DNA of 64,000 nt from Lasiosphaeris hirsuta (Eukaryota; Ascomycota; Sordariomycetes; Sordariales; Lasiosphaeriaceae), in the NCBI GenBank assembly GCA_030549175.1, contig JAUKUA010000007.1:3782001-3846000 (forward strand), read 5' to 3'. The translations under genes and the position numbers were made by a program. Of this stretch, positions 46,908 to 55,048 are shown piece by piece; position 1 is the stretch's first letter, and every line of letters begins with the position of its first letter. The notes beneath the pieces were generated by a model that was given only the letters and a program-made list of their open reading frames with translations, was not told where the DNA came from and searched no databases.

Positions 46908-47093
46908 TTAGACTCGGCCTCCACCCCATTGATGATGTGGGCCGTCGTGATGTGTCTTAATCTGATGCTTTTCCCGCTCCTGTGAAGGCAAACACTTTGT
47001 ACAACTTTGACATTGGTAGTACGGTAGCAGTTTATGCCGGCCGAGATTAGTAACGTAGGTGCCACAAAGCGGACACTCTCCAGGTTCTAGCAT
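46908..47093 (-). CDS. Very small C2H2-type zinc-finger protein, 61 aa
   Basis: From the ATG at 47093 the frame reads a CPLCGTYVTNLGRH finger-like unit, then CQSCTKCLPSQEREKHQIKTH, a canonical C-x2-C-x(11-12)-H-x4-H finger. It ends 12 residues later. In a neighbouring frame just downstream there is YLPCLVPGCTTTLQ, which resembles the start of another finger, so the gene may be longer with an indel or splice near 46925. I cannot tell a functional micro-gene from a truncated relic. Confidence 0.4.
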   Translation of the reverse strand: MLEPGECPLCGTYVTNLGRHKLLPYYQCQSCTKCLPSQEREKHQIKTHHDGPHHQWGGGRV

Positions 47094-47359
47094 AGTAGGG
47101 GACCGAGGAGGAACGTAGATGGGGAACGCAGTGCTTCACAAAACGCTCCCTATCGCTGCAGATCAACTGGCAGGAAATAGTCAGCCCCGATACGGCGACT
47201 TGCATGCCTTGTGCTCACCTTGTCCCCACTCTAGACAGTAATTTGATACCTCTTTCGATGCCGCGAGGAATCCACAGCCTTACATGGTTTGGATCGAGGA
47301 TAAATGGGAGAGGATTTGTCCCTTCACCTACGTTCCAAGAGCCTCATGCTCCTCAGCAG

Positions 47360-47836
47360 TCACCATGAGCGTCTCTTCCCCTTTATATCATTCAACCGGC
47401 TCTTATAAGTACATTTCATTCGAAAGTTAAGCCTTCCCAATACCCCCCACCTTGGAAGCTGATGCTCGACATTCACATCTCTTTCTACATGTGCCGCGCT
47501 CACTCTCCAACGGCCATCCACGATATTCCACAGGAGCACAACCCCCCAGCTATCAGCATGGACGGTAAAGCTCTCCAAATTTGATCCCAGTAGCGCATAC
47601 CTTGACCCTAAAGTTGGATCCGTTGTGTACATCTACCGAGCTGATGGTCACCATCACTGTGAACTTTTTAGAGAAGACAACCTGCGCTTCGGTCGGTAGC
47701 CACGGCCGAACGTCCATGTCCCGCATCCCGCTCTCGGTGGCAGAAACGCGTGCTGTTGTTGATTTGGCAAGTGAGGACAGCTCGTCGACTTCTCTCTCCA
47801 GTGCCTCCATCTTGGAGGAGGATGTCCGGAATGCAC
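47360..47836 (-). pseudogene. Frame-interrupted coding fragment with coiled-coil start
   Basis: From the ATG at 47810 (after a TTCCGGACATCCTCCTCCAAG acceptor-like tract) the frame encodes MEALEREVDELSSLAKS, a heptad-like helix, then VVFSKKFTVMVTISSVDVHN. It continues in another frame as SFTVHADSWGVVLLWNIVDG and WRVSAAHVERDVNVEHQLP until 47360. The switch happens around 47580-47610. No intron of normal size fits, so a frameshift is likely. I do not recognise the family. Confidence 0.35.
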
Positions 47837-48037
47837 AACTTTTGACTTTACCTCTCCTTCTTAAGCTTCCGGGAATTTGTGGGTCCGTCTCGTGGCTTTA
47901 GCAAACTTTGATAGTGACGGCAGGCGGTGTGCGGCCCTTCGGAATAGGGTTAGGAGTTACACAGATATTTTTTTCCAATATCTGTCATCTTCTCCCTCTT
48001 GCCCAAGTTACTCATCCCCAGACGGTAACCACGCACC

Positions 48038-49715
48038 ATGGGATGCCAACTTCTCGATCTCCCCGAGGAGTTCCTCCTCTATATCATGAAACTCGACCCG
48101 ACCAGTATCCAATGCCTCCGCCGCGCCGACCGCGCCTTCCTACGGCTTTTCTCGGACAAATCGTTCCACCATTGGCACGCCTCCAGCTCGGCTGATCCGC
48201 ACTGTCGCTCCCGTTTTCCCTGGTGTCACGGAAACCCAGAATTCGAAATGCAGGCCTACGATAAGCCCTCCAGCTTCCGGTACTTAATGCACCTCGACGA
48301 GACTCGTAAGCAGTGCGTTCTCTGCCAGAACGCAAACGTGGAGAACCCGAGAAAGGCCTGGGATCTGGCGCACAAGTATCTTTTCTGCGATGCGTGCCTG
48401 GTCGATCACCCGACGGCGTTTTTCTCAGCAGCGGAACGGGGGGGGGGGGGGGGGGAAGGTCCGCACCTGCATCGGCCACACAGGGTATATCCGGCTTTGC
48501 GAACACGAAATCATCACACGGCACGATGTTACTCGGCTGTGGAGTCAGATTTTGGAACTGTCCTCAGCAGCAGCAGCAGCAGCAGCAGTAGCAGTAGCAG
48601 AGTACCAGTTCCTATGGATAAAGGAATGTCGACATCCTAGCCATGCACCCGTGGCCCATTATACACTGGGAGAAGGGACCAAGAAGGCACCGTACCCAAA
48701 CGCTGTGCTTGCTGTACACGGGAACGCCGTAGTTATAGACATGCAATGGACGGGCCATCTCCGGCTGCCAAGCGATGCGGTGGTATCCGGGGACGACATG
48801 GCGGCATGTCTGGGGGAGTTGCGAAGAGGCGCAGGCGAGTTCCTTGCTCCGCAGGCGGTGCCCGATATGATACCCGAAATGAGGTGTTTCGATCCGAACA
48901 AATGCGGCTGCCTGGAGAACCCCAAGTATCCCGCTACCTCGCGATGGGCAGGCATGCCTATGAGGGGCGGTGGTAATGGCTGCCGCAGCGATCCCGCACA
49001 ACGGTTACTTCCGATGATAAAGTCTGCGAAAAGACAGGTAGTAGCCACAAGGGATGAGGAGGAATCCCACATGGGCGAAGGCGCACATAAAGCACTTACC
49101 TACATCAACGACTCGCTCGGGACTCTCAGCGGGTGGTGTGTGGAGGTGGACGGCTGCCCATCAGGAGAGCCTTGTCTCCGATTTACCTACGCGGGAACTG
49201 TCATCTGCGGCGCGGCCTAGCAGCCGGAATGGCGTACTGTGGATTACTCGTGGTTCCAAGCTTTAGACCCCGACTCGTATCGCCTGTGGGAGGACCAGGA
49301 CACCAAGGGGACTCTTGGGTGCCTCGATGCAAACTGCCCGAACTACTACCGCTACTCGGAGAGGCCCATCATCAGAAAATACTCGGTTACGTCCGGGGCC
49401 GTCTTTTACGAGGAGCCCCAACCTCCAGTAGGCTCGTGGAGAATCAAGGGCGTGTTGTACCAGCTCCTCCAAGACGAGGACTCGATCCTTGCTGAACAAG
49501 CCAGGCTTGCGGATAAGAGAGCCGTTGTCAAAGTTGGCACCCGATCCTCTGGCACGAACGAATCAACCCGGTGCTCCCCCCGGCAGGCTACTGCAAGCGT
49601 GGCCGGAAGCTTGAGTGCGTGTAGAGACACCTGGGTTGGACTCTTAGGAGCTATTATTGTTGTTTTGGTTAGTGGAGCTGCAGGTGCTGTGATTGTATTG
49701 TTATCGTCATTGTAG
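48038..49715 (+). pseudogene. F-box / zinc-binding protein with C-terminal membrane anchor, disrupted
   Basis: Begins MGCQLLDLPEEFLLYIMKLD, an F-box, followed by Cys/His pairs (CVLCQN, FCDACLVDH) of a family common in ascomycetes. At the G18 run (48438-48455) the frame leaves coding sequence; one base fewer would continue to VRTCIGHTGYIRLCEH and RHDVTRLWSQILEL. That second frame runs, with many Cys, to a TAG at 49218-49220. The same frame is then open to 49715: DYSWFQALDPDSYRLWED matches the C-terminal part of the same family, and a hydrophobic WVGLLGAIIVVLVSGAAGAV segment forms a tail anchor. So the gene is interrupted by one frameshift and one nonsense codon. A GCA-type repeat gives poly-Ala in the middle. 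Sequencing error at G18 is possible; the TAG is separate. Confidence 0.7.
48438..48455 (+). repeat. G18 homopolymer at the frameshift of the F-box gene
   Basis: Eighteen G; the reading frames before and after the run differ by one base. Confidence 0.9.
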
Positions 49716-50222
49716 TATACATAGTGTTGGTAGCAGAGAGAGCAAAGCAGGCACCCTCTACCTGAGCACATGTAATGGCAATATTGAGAATGAAGCAGTC
49801 CAACAAGCAGCCCAACCTTAAAATTTAACAAACTTCCAGAGCAAAGCTACCTAGAAGCGCCCAACAATCTAAGGCGCAGCGCACCGCCGCTGGATGCGCC
49901 AAATAGCGAGGGGGAGGCGGCTCGGCGGGGGCGGCGGGGGCGACGGGGGCGGAGACGGAAGCGGGTGCGGCGGAGGAAGGAGCACGAGCCGAGAGAGGCC
50001 CCCCCCCCCCCCCCAGTGTGGTAATACCACCAAATCCAGGCCTAAACCCGGAAACCCAAACCCAAAGGGAATCCCAACCGTCTTTCAAACTCTTACAACT
50101 GTTACACAATGGATTAGTGATTCCATAGATAAATGTTTGGGGATGTCCACATCACACACAAGGACGTCCATCCTGTGTGAACAGCAATAACGAGTAGAGT
50201 GATTTACTTACCAATCTCTAAG
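49716..50222. other. Intergenic, G/C-rich low complexity
   Basis: Contains GGCGGGGGCGGCGGGGGCGACG-like DNA around 49925-49960 and C16 at 49999-50014. No gene seen. Confidence 0.5.
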
Positions 50223-50575
50223 CTAGCGGACAAAATCCGGCGCCAGCAAAACAACTGCAAGAAGGAGAGTGCCAAAGCCGATCCACGCATTCATCCAATC
50301 AACTTCATTTAGCGCCACGGCTCCCGGCAAGGACTCTATCAACCACTTCAAGAACTGTGGCCAGGTTACTCCTTCACCCCCAGGAGCCGCGGCACCACCT
50401 GTCACCATTGTCGTCACTGTTGTCGGCATCACGAGTATCGTCATCGCCGTCGTTGTCGTCGTCTCTTTCGTTATCCACATCGTCATCATCGTCGTCGACG
50501 TAACAAGCGAAGTCAACGTCTTGGTGGTGGAGGGCGAGGGCGGGGTCTCAACGACAATGTACTTAATGCCTTTCT
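50223..50575 (-). CDS. Thr/Ser-rich protein tail with a C-terminal membrane segment (3' exon)
   Basis: Minus-strand exon from about 50575 to the stop at 50223. It begins KGIKYIVVETPPSPSTTKTL, continues through a Thr-rich tract and WPQFLKWLIESLPG, and ends in a transmembrane segment WIGFGTLLLAVVLLAPDFVR. Directly upstream (50576-50631, minus strand) is an excellent intron: GTACGT donor, GCTAAC branch, GCAG acceptor. The preceding exon would be Pro-rich (RRPPPPPLPGG) but has an in-frame stop further up and no ATG, so the 5' part is missing or broken. A competing plus-strand frame overlaps it. Confidence 0.35.
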
Positions 50576-50622
50576 CTGCGACACCAAGTTAGCTTTGAAT
50601 AGAGGGTGCCGGATCTGAGGGT

Positions 50623-51096
50623 TTGACGTACGAGCGCAGCCGCCTGGTAGAGGCGGAGGGGGAGGCCGCCGCAACTCCCGACCAGAAGAAGTTATGCGAC
50701 AACCTCATCGTTCTTCTTGGCCGTCACAACCTTAGCGGCGATGCACCAACGGATGCGACCAGACGCGTGTTGTGGAAGGCGGTTTTCGCAGGTGGTTGGG
50801 ATACAACCTGCCCGATTGTTGCGCCTCGGGATGCCCCCCGCGATCGCACACACCACGAGGCTGCCACCGAGTGCGGCACGATCACCCAGAACCTTCTAGG
50901 CAAGGGAAGCCCGGTGCGAATGGCAAACCAGCCCGCCTTCATCAAGCCGAATGTCAATTGGGACGGGGCTGGGGTAATCTTTAATTGGGCCGACGGGCGT
51001 GGATCTGGAATCTCACACAAGTATATACGATTGAAAGAAGGGATACACCCTCCAGCAGGCTCGCGCATTAGCTGGGAACCATTGGGACCGCAGTGA
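50623..51096 (+). CDS. Unassigned plus-strand open frame, 157 codons
   Basis: The frame opens with TTG rather than ATG and contains DNLIVLLGRHNLSGDAPTD, RRVLWKAVFAGGWDTTC and a Trp-containing end (NWADGRGSGISHKYIRL). The composition could be coding as an internal or last exon. Its 5' end overlaps the good minus-strand intron at 50576-50631, and both cannot easily be right. No family recognised. Confidence 0.25.
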   Translation: MTYERSRLVEAEGEAAATPDQKKLCDNLIVLLGRHNLSGDAPTDATRRVLWKAVFAGGWDTTCPIVAPRDAPRDRTHHEAATECGTITQNLLGKGSPVRMANQPAFIKPNVNWDGAGVIFNWADGRGSGISHKYIRLKEGIHPPAGSRISWEPLGPQ

Positions 51097-51349
51097 GGCG
51101 GCTCGTATTGGCGCTTACAACTTGTCCCTGGTCGTGTTTTGGACCCGCCTATCCTTACTTTCCGAGCTACCTACCTCTAACATCATGCAGGCAGCACAGC
51201 ACAGCACCGAGGATTTACGGGGCGCAGGAGGAAGGTTGCCCAAGCAAGACTTGAAGCGGTGATCAGGGAGGGGGTTGCTGGTTGCGATTTAGACAGAGCG
51301 GAAAAGCATTTGTTGTCACGGACCAAGTACATACAAAGTACGTACGAAG

Positions 51350-51931
51350 TCCGATCAGGACGATCTGAGCGAGATCGAGGCCAAGTTGCGGGAGGACGGT
51401 TACAATTTTATCGGCGAAAAGGACAGCAGCGGAGAGGAGGACGCGTGTACCAAGTAGATTCAGAGTCCGAGCCGGAGAACATATACGGCCGACAGTGACG
51501 AGAGCAAGAAACTATGCCGAATATGCGGTAGAGAACTCGGTAGCAGAAACGAGCTGTTCCGGCATGTGCGAGCGACTGTACTTGTGGGAAACCCAAGGGC
51601 TGGGGACCCCAGAAGGCTGGCGTGGTACGAGAACCTCCGAACAAAGGCGACGGACGTTATCCGCGCAGAGAGCCACCACACCGAGTGGGGCGAGAAATAC
51701 CAGTCCCGATTCATGCAGCTGAAGGGGCAGGGAGCTGGAGCTCTGGCCGAGACAGCAGGCGACACATCTGGCATCTGGCATCTGTTTCGACACAGGCTGT
51801 TCGGGAGTGATCATCGACAGAGTGGCGATGCGAATTCAGTGGCTGTGTACATCCCGCCTAAGGAACACACACCACTATCGGTTGGCGCCCTTTGTGGGGC
51901 GGTTTGTGATTCAAGGACTAGACTAGAATAG
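51350..51931 (+). pseudogene. Decayed gene with acidic linker and C2H2-like finger
   Basis: From 51350 the frame reads SDQDDLSEIEAKLREDGYNF to a TAG at 51455-51457. The next frame then carries VDSESEPENIY, and the original frame resumes with DSDESKKLCRICGRELGSRN and LFRHV, a C-x2-C...H finger-like motif. All three pieces are acidic then Cys-containing, as if one linker had suffered two compensating indels around 51455 and 51490. The frame stays open to 51931 but becomes featureless. Some fungal retroelement and zinc-finger proteins have similar CRxC...SRNxLFRH motifs; which this was cannot be said. Confidence 0.35.
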
Positions 51932-52951
51932 ATGTTGATTAGCGTTAACATACCTACCTATATTTGCGGGATGATACCCACTGGCAGGGTTCGCCTGGAA
52001 GTCCAAGAGTGCAGAGGTAGTAGCATCCAATCATGTGACGGGACCTTCCACAGCCTTGGTGATTTCACAGAGTTTCCTAGCAGGTACCTTCTTCTTGGAT
52101 CTGTCGGTTCTGTCGGTTCTGTCGAAACCCTTTTCTCCGAGTCCAACATGCAGTTAGACCCAGAATCGAGTCCTCGGTAATTAGCTTTGCCGCAATAGAC
52201 ATTGCTTCATACTTGATCGAATGCCCAACCATGGAGTTGGCAACACACCTAGGTAGGCATTTTTTCGACCTGATGTCCGAGCCGATAGGGACTTGGTGTT
52301 GCGAGTGAAATCATACCTCTCAGGCTAGGATCTCGGTTCAAGTCTTGTGTAGAACATGCAGCGTATACAAAAACGGCTGCCCCTCGAGCCTACGGTGGCA
52401 GCATGGGGTGGGCTAAGTCATTAGTGACGGGAAAGCCAAAACATCGGTATCGAGCCTCATTGGTGAGGTGGTTGTCTTTCCGGGCAAATGCCCCAACCTA
52501 GCGGAGGGTGGGGAGGGAGCGTCGATCCCGCCTGTCAATGCCAATTCGGAAACTACACCAAAAACTCCAATAGGATGGTTTGTATGGGAAGCAAACATTA
52601 CTAACCTACCTTAGGGCGCCTAAGGAGGTGAGGTGGGTGGCACTAGATCAAGTCTGACCCACCTAGTGACCCATCATTCTCCTTATCAGGAATTGATTAC
52701 CCACAACCCCTATGCTCAAGCTGCCTATCTGCCTTGTCCGCACAGCGCTTGCTGCCTGGACTTGCTGCCTGTCTGCCGTCTAAAGCGGAACGTGCCCTCC
52801 AGCGCCCTATGCTCAGTGGACTGCAGTACTAATAGCGCCCATCGCCCACCCTATGAAATGTTGGGCGTGAGTGCTACTGTACTGCCCAAGCCACTCGGGG
52901 TGCCCATAAATGACGTAAAAGGGGACTTAATGAGAGCAATTCAATGGGAGC
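51932..52951. other. Intergenic, no gene supported
   Basis: A 9-bp GTTCTGTCG-type triplicate at about 52095-52125. Open frames are short and motif-free. Confidence 0.5.
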
Positions 52952-53302
52952 TCACGGTAGATCCCCCCGCAGAGTGCCTCGAACTCCTTTATCCCAAGAA
53001 GCTGCTGCAAGACCAGCTAGCTGATCGTGCAACGCTACGTCTTCCTCAGAGTCAAGAATCTGGGTGGTTGAGATGATTATACCCCAGAGCGTGTTCAGCC
53101 CAAGTTGGACCTCGGAGGACGTCTCTGCCTCTGCAGGGCGGCGGGAGGCATCTTTGATGAAGAGGACGCCAAGACGCTTAATACCGCTGATGAAGTCGAG
53201 CTTCTCTTGGCCCGTGGAGATCTCGCGCAGGTTCTCCTCGTTCACCTCAAGTGTCATTCTCCTAAACTCGGCGAGATGCTCTACCTCGGGTGTGTGCTTG
53301 AC
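52952..53302 (-). CDS. Unassigned coding fragment (3' exon), minus strand
   Basis: The frame from about 53302 down to the TGA at 52952 reads TPEVEHLAEFRRMTLEVNEE, then LREISTGQEKLDFISGIKRL and LGLNTLWGIIISTTQILD. Third positions are G/C-rich, as in real genes of this genome. A TTTAG immediately upstream at about 53310 could be its acceptor, and an ATG inside the frame at 53257 could be a start. No family recognised. Confidence 0.4.
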   Translation of the reverse strand, partial: VKHTPEVEHLAEFRRMTLEVNEENLREISTGQEKLDFISGIKRLGVLFIKDASRRPAEAETSSEVQLGLNTLWGIIISTTQILDSEEDVALHDQLAGLAAASWDKGVRGTLRGDLP

Positions 53303-53448
53303 ACCAGACTAAAGTTGCGGTACATTTTGACGTTGAATGATGGACAAAATATTTGCACTGGATTGCAGCAGACGAGGAAAAGACGTATTCCATCTCCCCT
53401 TTCTTACCTTTAAATGGTACTAGGTAATAGGTGACTAACGGTTTTTCC

Positions 53449-53557
53449 CAGCATCTGCAAACCCCTTCCCATCTTGGGAGGCGTACCACTTCGGGGAGCG
53501 TCTGCAGAGTCACTGGGATCAACTGCTCTCAACAGCTAGCACAACTAACCCTGAGTC

Positions 53558-53593
<36 letters not shown>

Positions 53594-53818
53594 TAATCTC
53601 GTGACCTTCTCAGCCAAAGCAACTCACCGCAGGAATCTGCAGAGACTCGCTTGCCCGGACGGCGCTATCGTGCCTGCACGAGGCGCTCAAAGTCCAAGGG
53701 GACGACGAAGTAAACGCAGTCGCTCGGCTCCCAATAGCTGCCGCGAGCGGAAAGCCAAGTGTGGAGATTGACGAAATCCAAGTAGATGTCGATTGGGTGA
53801 ACCAAGTTGAGTCTGTCT
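53449..53818 (+). CDS. Unassigned plus-strand exons with poly-Gln (CAG) tract
   Basis: After a CCCAG acceptor at about 53449 one frame reads ANPFPSWEAYHFGERLQSHW, DQLLSTASTTNPES, then 11 Gln from CAG repeats (53559-53591). A short intron ending CACCGCAG near 53626-53633 would join to DSLARTALSCLHEALKVQ and VEIDEIQVDVDWVNQVESV, with a stop at about 53818. A 36-nt intron upstream would connect to WIAADEEKTYSISPFLPLN. The pieces look coding, but the start was not found and an alternative frame is open across the first exon. Confidence 0.35.
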
Positions 53819-54159
53819 GACAGTCGCCCAAGGGGTGGAGGCTTAGATCCTGGAGGGTTGGATTGTCTGCATTTGAAATAATTACCTCTCGATTTGGTGC
53901 AAAGACAGATTGCGAATCAGACCATTCCCTTCTTCGCCCTCTGTCTAGCGCTTACATTGTCCCCGGTGCTATGCATCCGGGGCGCCGTTGTGTGCTATTG
54001 AGACGGAATTCATACGAATCTACCTAGAAATGCCGAGACTGTCTGATCCCCTCATTGTTGGGTGCGTATAGTCTGAGGCCACGTAGGCACAAGACAAGGT
54101 CTGGGCGCTGCTTTGGGAACGGCAGAGCAGCCTACAGCGGTCCCCCAGCGCTTCAGCAA

Positions 54160-54412
54160 GTGGGGCGTCGCGCGGAGGAACTCTTCGGAAGGCGGATGAT
54201 CGGCAGGCAGTTTTCTGTACCGGAGAAGGGATTCATGATGATTGATTATGCCTAGCGAGGCCAGAGAAGGAGATGCCGTGTTTTTATTCAACGGCGCTCG
54301 CGTACTCTACGTACTCGGGCCAGAGCTGCTACACAGCGACCAGTATACGCTCATCATCGGAGAGGCGTACGTGCACGGGGGAATTAATGAACGGGGAGTA
54401 TCTGTCCAGTGA
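54160..54412 (+). pseudogene. C-terminal relic of a HET (heterokaryon incompatibility) protein, frameshifted
   Basis: One frame reads RRMIGRQFSVPEKGFMMIDY and the next, from 54248, reads EAREGDAVFLFNGARVLYVL, then IIGEAYVHGGINERG and a stop at 54410-54412. In HET proteins these occur consecutively: a basic helix, then an F-x-T/V-x-x-G-Y/F turn, then A-x-x-GD-x-V-x-x-x-x-G-x-x-x-P-F-V-L, then GE-x-YVHG near the C-terminus. The switch needs a single-base indel at about 54240-54250. No HET domain N-terminus was recognised upstream, so only the tail survives. HET proteins act in fungal self/non-self recognition. Confidence 0.65.
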
Positions 54413-55048
54413 CTTGGCCTCTGTGCCCATCGGCCCTGATTGCCGAGTAAGCACCGGATCGGCGTTCCTGTCTGTATATAGAGACGCGCAGGAGGAAACA
54501 TCTCGTGAACCGGAAGCTTGGCATCCGCTGGCGGCTTCCTCATGTGATAGGTGGCATGCTAGCGGCTCGGACGGGGTCGCTAACCTCACTGCTCGGCGCC
54601 GGGTACATGCAGCTCCGGATGCTGGTGCGGTACGAGGAATGGCACGCCGAGGCCTTCGGGCGCGCGGCCGCCCGAGTTCTCTCGCACCCGCAGCGCCTTC
54701 CCACGGATCCTGGGCGTGATCAACCTCGAGCCCTCCCTCGACTTGTCGACAGAAATAGAATCGCCGCCATCTCTCCTCGTGTATACATGGTCAGTACCTG
54801 CCGCGGGGCAGGGGCCCTTTATCAAACATCAAATGCATTCATCCGCTCCATGTAAATGGTAAATATGTCATGACCAAAGAACAAACAAAATATGTAAACA
54901 CCCCATCGCCGCTGAAACTTCTCCCAATCGTCCAACCCGACGCTCAAAACGATGCGAATCGCAGTGGGTATAAAGCGTTGCTGTTGTAGTCTTGTGGATC
55001 ATCAAGGTCGTCATAATACATGTTGTTGTTACCAAGTTCGACCGTCCG
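54413..55048. other. Short intergenic stretch with possible coding debris
   Basis: A plus-strand frame around 54680-54850 (FPRILGVINLEPSLDLSTEI) looks weakly coding but has no start, partner exon or recognised family. Confidence 0.4.
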
